Assembly: GCA_035633115.1 (NCBI GenBank)
Contig: DASQFN010000023.1
Coordinates: forward strand, 1 to 47,604
DNA: 47,604 bases
Direction: 5' to 3'
Origin: Gemmatimonadaceae bacterium
GTDB taxonomy: Bacteria; Gemmatimonadota; Gemmatimonadetes; Gemmatimonadales; Gemmatimonadaceae
Shown in pieces: positions 7,658-14,992 of this stretch (positions are counted from its first letter, which is position 1; each line of letters begins with the position of its first letter). The notes under the pieces were generated by a model, which searched no databases, had not been told where the DNA came from, and saw only the letters and a list, made by a program, of their open reading frames with translations. Both the position numbers and the translations under genes were made by a program.

Positions 7658-8728
7658 CTACGGCCCGCTAGTCGACGCATCTTGATTCAACGAAGCCGTT
7701 CGATTCCGAACGAGCTGTCGGCGAATGAGCTCCGCCCATGCGGGCAGCGGTCCTTCATTTGGTCGACGGAGAACGATGAGCGTGGCGGGAATGTAGGACG
7801 CTGCCATCAGCATCAGCGAAGAGCGCGGGTACAGATCGAGTATTCCATCGCCGAGGCCGAACGCCATCTCATAAGCAAGTGGCGCCATCGTCGTCACCGC
7901 GAGCACAAGACTTTCACGAAACGTCTCAGCAACGAGCAGGAGCAGCACCAGGTCCCACCACCCCGTAGTCTGAGGAATCAGAGTCATCGCGGCGACGAGG
8001 CGTGCCTCGGGTCGCCGCCAGCGCAGGAGCGCCGCCAACGCTAGAAATCCTCCAGGACGAACAATCGGCGCGATCATGTGTGCCTGCGGACGGACGTTGC
8101 GAAGCCATTCTGCCGGCCATTGAGGCACAAACGCCAGGCCGATTAGAACGAGAATCGCGCCTCCCACTATCGCGATGATAAAGGCTCTAACGGACCCTGT
8201 GCTCGCGAGAAGTGCCAAGCCAATCGTTGGCTTCGCCGCCCAGGTCCAGGCAACCGCCGGCAGGAGGAATCCCGCGGCAATCAATGGTGAAAACTGAGCT
8301 TGGTGAGCGGCAATGAGAAAAGGGAGGGATACGAAGATCGGCAGACGATCCCATCCCTTTTTCGTGACTGCATACGCGAGCACGGCTGACGCAATGAATG
8401 CGAAGACGGCAGACGCGACGGCTTCGTCGAGCAGGCCGAGCGGCAGAATCGCCACCGCGGCGGTCAAAGGATAGAAGAGCGTGAATTCGTGGTGGTAGAA
8501 TCCCGTCGGTCCAACCAGCTGGTAGGGATCGGCGTGATGAAGAATGGCCGAGGCGGCGAACCACACCTGCCCGAGATCGGTTTGGCCAATACCGCCTCCT
8601 TTCATCAGCCCCCTGAGCGTAAGGGACATGCCAAACAGTCCGATCAGCATCGCGACAATCAGCCGCTGCCATCTCGGCGCATCCGGCGTGCTGTCGAGCT
8701 GCCCGGCCGACGGCACGGAGGCCGTCAC
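7658..8728 (-). CDS. Family-87-like (DUF2029) membrane glycosyltransferase, copy C
   Basis: A 356-residue polytopic membrane protein with W-F-A-A-S-A-I-L-H-H-A-D-P-Y at about 53-66 and alternating hydrophobic segments to the C-terminus. It differs from copy B mainly in the N-terminal 45 residues, a short insert (M-K-G-G-G-I-G) and an 11-residue C-terminal tail. GTG 8728 is the start, 19 nt after the pdxH stop. The tight spacing suggests an operon with moeB-like, pdxH, copy B and speA. Function as for the family: GT-C sugar transfer; substrate not deducible. Confidence 0.75.
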   Translation of the reverse strand: MTASVPSAGQLDSTPDAPRWQRLIVAMLIGLFGMSLTLRGLMKGGGIGQTDLGQVWFAASAILHHADPYQLVGPTGFYHHEFTLFYPLTAAVAILPLGLLDEAVASAVFAFIASAVLAYAVTKKGWDRLPIFVSLPFLIAAHQAQFSPLIAAGFLLPAVAWTWAAKPTIGLALLASTGSVRAFIIAIVGGAILVLIGLAFVPQWPAEWLRNVRPQAHMIAPIVRPGGFLALAALLRWRRPEARLVAAMTLIPQTTGWWDLVLLLLVAETFRESLVLAVTTMAPLAYEMAFGLGDGILDLYPRSSLMLMAASYIPATLIVLRRPNEGPLPAWAELIRRQLVRNRTASLNQDASTSGP

Positions 8729-8747
8729 AGTATCGTTTCGCGGGACG

Positions 8748-9350
8748 TCACGGATAGAGCGTTTGCATTGTCCAGCTCTCGCCCATGCGCGAATAGAGAT
8801 GTCGCTCGTGCAGCCGACCAGGTTTGCTTTTCCAGAATTCGATGTGGTCCGGCTGCAGACGGAATCCTGACCAGAACGGAGGGCGAGGTACCGCTATGCC
8901 CTCGAATTCTTTTTCGTATCGCGCGACGCGTTCCGCGAGGTCGTCTGCCTTTTCGATAGGCTGGCTCTGAATCGATGCCCACGCGCCAATCTGGCTGTCG
9001 CGCGGGCGAGTCGCGAAGTATTCGTCTGCCTCCGCGTCGCTGATCTGACTGGTCTGTCCTTCGGCGCGAACCTGCACACCCAGAGTGGGCCAGTGAAAGC
9101 AGATTGCGGCAACCGCGCGCGTCCGCAGCTCACGCCCCTTTCGGCCTTCGAGGTTTGTGTAGAACACGAAGCCATCTTCGTCGACTGCCTTCATCAGAAC
9201 AATTCGCGCGGATGGAGCGCCACTCATCCCGACGGTCGCCAGCGACATCGCGTTGGGCTCGGGAAGCACTGCGCGGTCTACTGCTTCCGCCTGAGCGTAG
9301 AGGCGTTTGAATCTGCTGAGTGGATTCTGGACGGGATACGAATCCGGCAC
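8748..9350 (-). CDS. pdxH: Pyridoxine/pyridoxamine 5'-phosphate oxidase
   Basis: The 200-residue FMN enzyme oxidises PNP or PMP to pyridoxal 5'-phosphate with O2. Family motifs are present: A-M-x-L-A-T-V near residue 35, R-I-V-L-M-K (FMN contact), F-Y-T-N, R-P-R-D-S-Q-I-G-A-W-A-S-x-Q-S-x-P-I, W-x-G-F-R-L-Q-P-D-x-I-E-F-W, and the C-terminal R-L-H-E-R. GTG 9350 is the start; GAGG lies 5 nt before it and overlaps the TGA of the upstream moeB-like gene (6-nt gap), so the two are probably coupled. It supplies the cofactor of SpeA encoded in the same run. Confidence 0.95.
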   Translation of the reverse strand: MPDSYPVQNPLSRFKRLYAQAEAVDRAVLPEPNAMSLATVGMSGAPSARIVLMKAVDEDGFVFYTNLEGRKGRELRTRAVAAICFHWPTLGVQVRAEGQTSQISDAEADEYFATRPRDSQIGAWASIQSQPIEKADDLAERVARYEKEFEGIAVPRPPFWSGFRLQPDHIEFWKSKPGRLHERHLYSRMGESWTMQTLYP

Positions 9351-9356
9351 GTTTCC

Positions 9357-10496
9357 TCAGTACTGCGGGAACGTGGGATCCACTTCGCCCCGCCACCTCA
9401 CGACGCCACCGTCCAGATTGAAAACGTTCCGGATGCCCGCGCCGGCAAGTTTTTGCGCGGCTTCCGCGCTACGCCTTCCGGTTTTGCAGTACACTACCGT
9501 GTCCCGCGCGGGGTCGAAGGATTCCATCTCGAGCTCTAGCTGACCGAGGGGAACGAGCCGCGCGCCGTCGAGCCGCGCGATCTCCCACTCATAAGGCTCA
9601 CGCACGTCGACGACATCGATGTCGTCACCGCGATCGAGCCGCAGCGCCAGCTCGAGCGGGTCGATGGAGCGAACGGCATTTACGTCGCACGCTATTTCGT
9701 AGTCGACGAGACTGCCGCTCGCGGAGGCCCCACAGCTCGGGCACTCGGGATCGCGCCGAAGCTCGACAGTACGAAAGGCCATTGCCAGCGCTTCGAACAA
9801 CAGCAGCCGGCCCACGAGTGGCTCACCGATGCCGGCGATGAGCTTGATAGCCTCGGTTGCCTGCAACGTACCGATGATTCCGGGAAGCACGCCCAGCACT
9901 CCGGCTTCAGCGCAATTCGGAACAGCGCCCGCAGGCGGGGGCTCTCTGAACAGGCAGCGATAGCAAGGGCCGTCCTTCGTGGCGAAGACGGACAGCTGTC
10001 CCTCGAAGCGATGCACGCTTCCATACACGCACGGAATTCCGGAGATCACCGCTGCATCGTTCACGAGATACCGTGTCGGGAAATTGTCGGATCCGTCGAG
10101 GACTATATCGAAACCCTCGAGGATCGACAGGGCATTGGCAGCCGTGAGACGCGTGTCGAAACTTTCGACTTCTACCGCGGGGTTCACTCCCTCGATACGC
10201 TCGCGCGCCGCTTCGATCTTGGACCGTCCGGTATCCGACGAAGAGTAGAGGAGCTGGCGATGGAGGTTGGACTCCTCGACGCGATCGAACTCAACAATTC
10301 CAAGTCGCCCTACGCCTGCGGCGGCAAGGTAAAGAGCGGCGGGTGAGCCGAGCCCGCCGGCACCCACGATGAGGACGCTCGCAGATTTGAGCCGGCGCTG
10401 TCCCTCGATGCCGAAAGACGGAAGCGCGAGCTGCCGCCCGTACCGCCTGAGCTCGTCGGCACTGAAGGTCGAGAGATCAGTCTCTGGGCGCGTCAT
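9357..10496 (-). CDS. MoeB/ThiF-type adenylyltransferase with C-terminal rhodanese domain
   Basis: The 379-residue cytoplasmic protein has an E1-like domain (1-265) and a rhodanese domain (about 278-375). Nucleotide binding: V-G-A-G-G-L-G-S (45-51) with D71, N77, R80 and K93. Zinc Cys pairs are C178/C181 and C252/C255. C195 (V-P-N-C-A-E-A-G) matches the position of the family's acyl-transfer Cys. The rhodanese loop is C337-K-T-G-R-R-S. Such proteins adenylate the C-terminal Gly of a sulfur carrier (MoaD/ThiS/Urm1-like) and thiolate it for molybdopterin, thiamine or tRNA thiolation. Which carrier cannot be told; none is encoded here. The start overlaps the upstream gene by 20 nt. Confidence 0.9.
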   Translation of the reverse strand: MTRPETDLSTFSADELRRYGRQLALPSFGIEGQRRLKSASVLIVGAGGLGSPAALYLAAAGVGRLGIVEFDRVEESNLHRQLLYSSSDTGRSKIEAARERIEGVNPAVEVESFDTRLTAANALSILEGFDIVLDGSDNFPTRYLVNDAAVISGIPCVYGSVHRFEGQLSVFATKDGPCYRCLFREPPPAGAVPNCAEAGVLGVLPGIIGTLQATEAIKLIAGIGEPLVGRLLLFEALAMAFRTVELRRDPECPSCGASASGSLVDYEIACDVNAVRSIDPLELALRLDRGDDIDVVDVREPYEWEIARLDGARLVPLGQLELEMESFDPARDTVVYCKTGRRSAEAAQKLAGAGIRNVFNLDGGVVRWRGEVDPTFPQY

Positions 10497-12042
10497 CGGC
10501 AGAATCGATATTTGCGGGTGGAGTGGTCGACGTAGGCCGTTGACGAAGAATAACGGGTGGCCCCGCGGCAGGAGCGCCGGATCGCCGAAACACCGTGGCC
10601 GTCGTGTCCCGGTACCACATTCGCCACGCCGGCTCCTTCGCGAGCGCTTTCGCCAGCGTGCCTTTGCTCTTCACCAGCACGGTCTGAACATTCCACCGGT
10701 CGAGCTCCGCCTTCCATTCGGGCTGTACTTCATCGATGCGCGTGAACGTCGCAATCGTCGTGTCCGAGAACTTGAGTGGATCCACGTGAAGAGGAATTCC
10801 CGGCCACTCGAGGAGCAGGTAGCCGCCCCACGTCCACTGGCTGAATACCCGACCGGACAGTCCGGCGCGTCGCGCGCTGTCGACGGCAACTACGGGAAAT
10901 TTTCCTGAGTCGAAGTGGTCGGCAATCACTGCTTTGCCTCCAATTCGACCATGGTTCAAACCGAGTGCAACGAGTGCCAGCGCGACCGGCATACTCCACC
11001 ATCCGACGCTCGCTCGTGCGTCGAGACGCACGAAGTCCTGGAACCACGGAAAGCGGCGTCTTGCTTCCGGCCAGGCGCGGCCGGTGTGCAGCGCGATCAG
11101 CGGCCACGCCGTAACACCAAAAAGGGCGATGTTGCGAAATGATCGGAGCCCGAAGAAAAGGCTGAGCACGACGACTGCCAGCCAGCGAAAAGGCATTCGC
11201 CGCAGGGAAAGCGAAAACAATGCAACTGTGAGAAGCACTACGATCAGAAATGGAAGGCTGGCGAGCTCATTGAATTTCGGCGGCAGGTATTCCTCGATCC
11301 TGGTCGCGAGTGAGGAGCTCGTCACCGCCGAGAAAACCTCGCGATGCAGTCCGATGCCGTAGGGATTCACGAATGTCCCGGCAGTGCCCGCGACGAGCAG
11401 CAGCGAGTCGCTGCGCGCACGTTTTAGCCGTTCCGATCGGTTAGCTCCGGCGAGCGCCTCCGCGAGGTCGCCGGCAATGTACGCTCCAATGAGGAGAAGG
11501 CCGTACAGCCAGGCACCATGCAGGTTCGCCCATAATGCGAAAAGGCCGAAGAAGAGAAAGGCGCGACGTGGTCGTGCGGACTCGAGGAGAAAGAGCGTCA
11601 GCGCCGAGCCGACAATAGAGAACATGTGCGGCCGGGTAAGCCAATGACTCAGGCCGAGCGCGAAGCTCACGAACGCCGCCGCGAGTGCCCATCTCGCGTC
11701 TACACCCTTGCGTTTGAGAAAAAGCAGAACGGCAGCGTGGGTTGCGGCAACGATGATGGCCGTTAGAATAGCCAGGAGTGGCAATCCGCCGGCGCGATAG
11801 AGCAGCGCAAAGATCACTTCGCTCAGCCAGCCGTGGGCAACCATCGGCTCGGTGGCGGCGGTGTATGACGCGAGGCTGTGCGCAGGGAGGTCGTGTGAGC
11901 GAAGGATTGTTTCGCCCATCCGTATGTGTCCTGCGAGATCGCCGTCGCTTTGAGTCAGTCTGACGGCGGCCCTGGTCGCCTCGATCGGGGCAACTACGAT
12001 GAAGAGCAGGTCGGCGGAGGAGGGTATGCGGGAGGCGTGCAC
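10477..12042 (-). CDS. Large polytopic membrane protein, GT-C-like
   Basis: A 521-residue protein with about ten membrane segments over residues 80-400 and a soluble C-terminal domain (about 415-500). An early loop has D-G-D-L-A-G-H-I-R-M-G-E and the W-L-S-E-V motif after A-H-G, and a central segment carries W-A-N-L-H-G-A-W. This architecture (acidic loop after the first helix, many helices, short extracytoplasmic domain) resembles GT-C glycosyltransferase-like proteins, but I cannot assign the family or the substrate. The start is GTG 12042. It overlaps the moeB-like gene by 20 nt and heads the minus-strand run down to speA. Confidence 0.65.
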   Translation of the reverse strand: MHASRIPSSADLLFIVVAPIEATRAAVRLTQSDGDLAGHIRMGETILRSHDLPAHSLASYTAATEPMVAHGWLSEVIFALLYRAGGLPLLAILTAIIVAATHAAVLLFLKRKGVDARWALAAAFVSFALGLSHWLTRPHMFSIVGSALTLFLLESARPRRAFLFFGLFALWANLHGAWLYGLLLIGAYIAGDLAEALAGANRSERLKRARSDSLLLVAGTAGTFVNPYGIGLHREVFSAVTSSSLATRIEEYLPPKFNELASLPFLIVVLLTVALFSLSLRRMPFRWLAVVVLSLFFGLRSFRNIALFGVTAWPLIALHTGRAWPEARRRFPWFQDFVRLDARASVGWWSMPVALALVALGLNHGRIGGKAVIADHFDSGKFPVVAVDSARRAGLSGRVFSQWTWGGYLLLEWPGIPLHVDPLKFSDTTIATFTRIDEVQPEWKAELDRWNVQTVLVKSKGTLAKALAKEPAWRMWYRDTTATVFRRSGAPAAGPPVILRQRPTSTTPPANIDSADDAPRD

Positions 12043-12055
12043 AGCGGCTAAGCTT

Positions 12056-12075
12056 AATAGGCTTTACGACCTATT
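12056..12075. other. Small hairpin upstream of the divergent operon heads
   Basis: AATAGG (12056-12061) and CCTATT (12070-12075) are perfect complements with an 8-nt loop. They lie in the 253-nt space between the divergent membrane-protein gene (GTG 12042) and the first Flp pilin (GTG 12296). A regulator site is possible but unproven. No convincing sigma-70 promoter was identified in this space. Confidence 0.25.
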
Positions 12076-12295
12076 GCGCATTTCATGTCTCGCTAATAAC
12101 CTGTGAGCGCAGTTGAGTTTGGTACACATGTTTGTGCGAGTTCCGGTCTGAATGTCGGAAACGTAACTCAGCCTCCCGCGACGTAGCTTGCTTCGGCTTT
12201 TGACAAGCACTGGCGGCGTGAGGGTATCGCTGTTGCCCGGCATGCACCCGACGGACTACGAACGGCAATCGCAACCCGTTAAACCGGAGCCTCGC

Positions 12296-12466
12296 GTGAC
12301 ACGACTCAAAACCGCACTTCGCAATCTGCTTCACAGTGAGGATGGTGCCTCGCTCGTCGAATATGCGATTCTCCTCGCGCTCATTGCAGTTGTCGCCATT
12401 TTCTTTGTCACGACGTTTGGCCCCAAGGTCAGCAACAAATTCAGCGAGGTCACCGCGAAGATGTAA
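12296..12466 (+). CDS. flp: Flp/Tad type IVb prepilin 1
   Basis: A 56-residue prepilin: a short leader with basic residues, then G-A-S-L-V-E-Y (cleavage predicted after the Gly, Glu and Tyr conserved at +5/+6 of the mature part), a hydrophobic helix I-L-L-A-L-I-A-V-V-A-I-F-F-V-T and a short tail. It is the structural subunit of Tad (tight adherence) pili. GTG 12296 is chosen because GGAG lies 7-8 nt upstream and because it gives the same 56-residue length as the two other copies; the frame is open upstream to ATG 12188. It is the most diverged of the three pilins (tail F-G-P-K-V-S-N-K-F-S-E-V). Confidence 0.9.
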   Translation: MTRLKTALRNLLHSEDGASLVEYAILLALIAVVAIFFVTTFGPKVSNKFSEVTAKM

Positions 12467-12530
12467 CGCTGAATGGCATTAAACGTTCAAGGCACCGGAC
12501 GGTAAATAGCAAATAGGTCAAACATCCCAT

Positions 12531-12606
12531 TAGGTGTCATGCTGGAGCCCATATAGAATTGATGCTCCGACGTGACGTGTCGTTCGAACGGTCGTCGTGA
12601 CACCTG
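12531..12606 (+). ncRNA. Structured leader or RNA element between pilin genes 1 and 2
   Basis: Bases 12531-12541 pair with 12596-12606 to form an 11-bp stem with two G-U pairs (core AGGTGTCA / TGACACCT). Inside it are a 5-bp hairpin GGAGC (12544-12548) / GCTCC (12564-12568) and a perfect palindrome CGTTCGAACG (12581-12590), giving a branched fold. It is 89 nt upstream of the second pilin ATG. It could be a 5'-UTR control element or an mRNA-stabilising 3' structure of pilin 1. Function unknown. Confidence 0.35.
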
Positions 12607-12694
12607 ACATAAGTCGGCGGATCAAGCAACCTAAAGTGAGGGCGCCATCCTGCTCCGACTAAACCTTGTCGTAACACTTCTACCGGAGAACAGC

Positions 12695-12865
12695 ATGAAA
12701 AAGCTTTCCACCGCAGTTCGCAACTTCGTCCGCGAGGACGACGGCGCCGCACTCGTCGAGTATGCCATTCTCGTCGCGCTTATCGCCGTAGTCGCGATTT
12801 TCTTCGTGACGAGCCTCGGAACGAAGGTCAGCCAGAAATTCAGCGGCATCGCAGGCAGCCTCTAG
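12695..12865 (+). CDS. flp: Flp/Tad type IVb prepilin 2
   Basis: A 56-residue prepilin beginning MKKLSTAVRN, with processing site after G17 (E-D-D-G followed by A-A-L-V-E-Y), then the hydrophobic pilin helix and the tail K-V-S-Q-K-F-S-G-I-A-G-S-L. The mature subunit would be 39 residues. A good Shine-Dalgarno (CCGGAG) is 6 nt before ATG 12695. It is identical to prepilin 3 at 49 of 56 positions by my count. It is followed by two strong hairpins, so it is probably expressed as a short separate message, as fits a highly abundant pilus subunit. Confidence 0.95.
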   Translation: MKKLSTAVRNFVREDDGAALVEYAILVALIAVVAIFFVTSLGTKVSQKFSGIAGSL

Positions 12866-12876
12866 GCAGCGCCAGA

Positions 12877-12910
12877 GCTTCGGACCTCAACGATCGTTGT
12901 GGTCCGAAGC
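12877..12910 (+). other. 34-nt near-perfect palindrome after pilin 2
   Basis: GCTTCGGACC (12877-12886) pairs with GGTCCGAAGC (12901-12910), and the centre CAACGATCGTTG is itself a perfect palindrome; only one T-T pair breaks the symmetry. It starts 11 nt after the pilin 2 stop. It could protect the 3' end of the pilin mRNA or bind a dimeric regulator of pilin 3. Confidence 0.5.
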
Positions 12911-12932
12911 CCGTCGGTGCCGGCGGCAGGGT

Positions 12933-12966
12933 AACGGGGCAGCGCAAATGCGCTGCCCCGTTTCGC
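12933..12966 (+). terminator. Intrinsic terminator after pilin 2
   Basis: AACGGGGCAGCGC (12933-12945) is perfectly complementary to GCGCTGCCCCGTT (12950-12962) around an AAAT loop, followed by T and a short pyrimidine stretch (GTTTCG). The stem is very strong; the U-run is short, so termination may be partial. Confidence 0.7.
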
Positions 12967-13179
12967 TGATTGGACTGATCGCAAACCAAGTGGCGGCCGA
13001 TGTTTACTATTGCATATTGCCTGATCGCGTCATAGCATGTTCACCTCGGAACTTCGGCATGGATCTTCACAAGGTTTGCTTCATTTTCCCAGTCGTGGAG
13101 CAGCTGTCCACCAACCGTTGAAAAATGGTTGCCCAGTGAGCTTCGATATTTTTCATTTCACCTACCCAAGGACCTGACC

Positions 13180-13350
13180 ATGTCGCAGCTCGCTAGCGCG
13201 GTTCGCAACTTCATCCGTGATGATGACGGCGCAGCACTCGTCGAGTACGCAATCCTGGTGGCTCTCATCGCCGTGGTCGCGATTTTCTTCGTAACCAGTC
13301 TCGGAACGAAAGTCAGTGAGAAATTCAGCGGCATCGCAGGGAGCCTCTAA
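13180..13350 (+). CDS. flp: Flp/Tad type IVb prepilin 3
   Basis: A 56-residue prepilin beginning MSQLASAVRN; processing site G17 before A-A-L-V-E-Y, followed by a helix identical to that of prepilin 2 and the tail K-V-S-E-K-F-S-G-I-A-G-S-L. ATG 13180 has AAGGA about 8 nt upstream; an upstream in-frame ATG at 13129 would add 17 residues unlike the other copies and is rejected. The prepilin peptidase gene follows 34 nt downstream. Confidence 0.95.
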   Translation: MSQLASAVRNFIRDDDGAALVEYAILVALIAVVAIFFVTSLGTKVSEKFSGIAGSL

Positions 13351-13384
13351 TCCGGCTAAGGTGGATCGGTCGTAAGCGTCGAGA

Positions 13385-13921
13385 GTGTTCGTCGGGGATG
13401 ATTGGGGGCTAGCGTGGGGCGCCGTCTTCACGCTGCTCCTTGTATATGCGGCGTACGGTGATGTCAGAACGCGCCGAATTCCAAACCGGCTGATAATTGC
13501 GGTTGCGCTTCCGGGGATCTTGTTTTCTGTGGCATTCGCCTCAGTCGGTCCCGGGCTCCTCCACTCAGTGGAGGGATTCGGAGTGGGGTTGTTGTGCTGG
13601 CTCCCCTTCTATATTGCAGGCTGGCTGGGCGCGGGAGACGTGAAATTGTTCGCGGCGGCGGGATTGTGGCTCGGCCCGTTGCGAACGCTGGAGGCAGCAG
13701 TCATTGCCGCATTGGTTGGAGGCGTACTGGCAGTGGTGTGGATGGTCGTGATTTACGGGATGCGGCGGTCGGCTTCGACACTCTCGCTGGCAGTCTCGCT
13801 TCCTTCGATCCTGGCGACTACCCCGTCGCCAGAGCGGGCTCGCAGGACGTTGCCTTACGGCGTCGCCCTCGCGATTGGTGCGCTCAGCGCGGGGTGGTTG
13901 CCCGGCAGGTGGCTGCTTTAA
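13385..13921 (+). CDS. tadV: Prepilin peptidase, A24 family (TadV/CpaA)
   Basis: A 178-residue inner-membrane aspartic peptidase that cleaves Flp and TadE-type prepilins after glycine. Both catalytic aspartates are visible: D26 in A-Y-G-D-V-R-T-R-R-I-P-N and D85 in the G-A-G-D-V-K-L motif (consensus G-x-G-D). About five membrane segments. It lacks the N-terminal methyltransferase domain of PilD, as expected for TadV/CpaA. The start is GTG 13385 with only a weak ribosome-binding site. It lies between pilin 3 and cpaB. Confidence 0.93.
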   Translation: MFVGDDWGLAWGAVFTLLLVYAAYGDVRTRRIPNRLIIAVALPGILFSVAFASVGPGLLHSVEGFGVGLLCWLPFYIAGWLGAGDVKLFAAAGLWLGPLRTLEAAVIAALVGGVLAVVWMVVIYGMRRSASTLSLAVSLPSILATTPSPERARRTLPYGVALAIGALSAGWLPGRWLL

Positions 13922-14026
13922 CAGTGCCGAAGAGGCGCGAGAGCCGGATTTCTGACTGATTACATGTAGTTCGGGGGCGGGCGAATCGATGGCTCGCCGC
14001 GATCGCGATTCAATACGGGAAGGAGC

Positions 14027-14929
14027 ATGGGCGGACGTTACAAGATGATATTCTGGGGTGCGCTGATTGTCGCGGGGATAGCGACGTTCGGGGCGTATCG
14101 CTTGCTTTCCGCAAGAAGCGATTCCGGGAAGGTCCCAATGGTGCCGGTGGTCCTTGCGGTACACGACATTCCTGAAGGGGCGTCTATCGAACGCTCCGCT
14201 GTCACGGTTTCCACCTGGGCCGCTCCCACAGTACCCGTGGGTGCCTACTCGACTGTGGACTCTGTAATCGGCCGCGTTACACGCGTGAACGTGTTCAACG
14301 GCGAAGTTATCGTTCCCGGCCGCCTCGCGCCTGCGGGCACGGGCCCTGGAATCGAACTCAAGATTCCGCCCGGACAGCGTGCGATGGCTGTCTCGATCAA
14401 CGATGTTGCCGGCATCAGCGGGTTGATTCAACCGAACAGTCGCGTAGACGTGATGGTCACCAGCACCGACCTGGCGACCCAGAAACAGACAGCAAAGCTG
14501 TTCATGGAGAACATGCGCGTCTTGTCGGTAGGCACGGCGATCCAGAGGGACGCTTCGGGGAAGCCGATCTCCGCGCCAAGCGTAACGCTTGGGGTTACGC
14601 CAGAACAGGCGGAGCGTCTTGCAATTGCCATGAATCAGGGCGCAATTCAGCTCGTGCTGCGCGGCTACGGGGATCCCGACAGCATTCGCACGAGGGGCGC
14701 GACAACAAGCGACGTCTTCTCCCAGCTGCGGGGAGCTCCGCTTCCCCCGCCAGTCACTGCCGAAGCCCCGCGGCGCGCATCCTCGCCCCGTCGCGCTGCG
14801 TTGCCGCCGCCTCCCGTCATCATCATGCGTCCGCCTCCGGCCCCGCCGCCGCCGGATTCAGTGATCGTTCATGTTTACAGGGGGGGCAAGGGGACCCCGG
14901 AAAAGTTCGACACGACCAGGAAGCGGTGA
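14027..14929 (+). CDS. cpaB: Flp pilus assembly protein CpaB/RcpC (SAF domain)
   Basis: The 300-residue protein has an N-terminal membrane anchor (about 8-27), a SAF domain (about 39-105: VVLAVHDIPEGASIERSAVT and the following V-x-x-G-E-V-I-V-P-G-R-L), and the RcpC domain (about 110-220: P-P-G-Q-R-A-M-A-V-S-I-N-D-V-A-G, G-L-I-Q-P-N-S-R-V-D-V-M-V-T). The tail (about 230-285) is proline-rich. RcpC-type proteins are periplasmic and work with the secretin, probably binding peptidoglycan through SAF. GGAAGGAG precedes ATG 14027 with unusually short spacing; ATG 14045 is an alternative. Its TGA overlaps an ATG (TGATG) of a 25-codon open frame. Confidence 0.92.
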   Translation: MGGRYKMIFWGALIVAGIATFGAYRLLSARSDSGKVPMVPVVLAVHDIPEGASIERSAVTVSTWAAPTVPVGAYSTVDSVIGRVTRVNVFNGEVIVPGRLAPAGTGPGIELKIPPGQRAMAVSINDVAGISGLIQPNSRVDVMVTSTDLATQKQTAKLFMENMRVLSVGTAIQRDASGKPISAPSVTLGVTPEQAERLAIAMNQGAIQLVLRGYGDPDSIRTRGATTSDVFSQLRGAPLPPPVTAEAPRRASSPRRAALPPPPVIIMRPPPAPPPPDSVIVHVYRGGKGTPEKFDTTRKR

Positions 14930-14979
14930 TGCGCACTTCCCGCCACCGACCTTCGCGCGAAACCACGCCCTTTTTTTCC

Positions 14980-14992
14980 GGAGGCCCGTCTG
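14980..14992 (+). promoter_or_regulatory. Shine-Dalgarno and probable CTG start of the secretin gene
   Basis: GGAGG (14980-14984), 5 nt, then CTG (14990-14992). This is the only good ribosome-binding site in frame with the secretin signal peptide; no ATG, GTG or TTG lies between the cpaB stop and the signal-peptide core. It follows a run of seven T (14971-14977), so a +1 slip from the overlapping ATG frame (14929) is the alternative. Confidence 0.55.

Larger units (their letters stand above)
6618..8728 (-). repeat. Tandem gene duplication of about 1.03 kb
   Basis: The two adjacent minus-strand membrane-protein genes are direct repeats. Long stretches of DNA, for example the 3' ends beginning at the shared segment CGAACGAGCTGTCGGCGAAT (about 6635 and 7708), are the same base for base. 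Divergence is concentrated at the 5' ends. This points to a recent unequal duplication. Confidence 0.85.
12866..13179 (+). other. 314-nt spacer between pilin genes 2 and 3
   Basis: The left third holds a 34-nt palindrome and an intrinsic terminator (separate entries). The right two thirds (about 12967-13179) are AT-richer than the surroundings and contain ATTGC repeats near 13010-13020 (TATTGCATATTGCC) and the AAGGA Shine-Dalgarno of pilin 3. A promoter for pilin 3 is expected here, but I cannot single out convincing -35/-10 hexamers. No further gene seen. Confidence 0.6.

Noticed and set aside
12188-12295. Upstream extension of pilin 1 from ATG 12188
   Set aside because: Would give a 92-residue prepilin with a 53-residue leader unlike the two sister pilins; GTG 12296 has a good Shine-Dalgarno and gives 56 residues.
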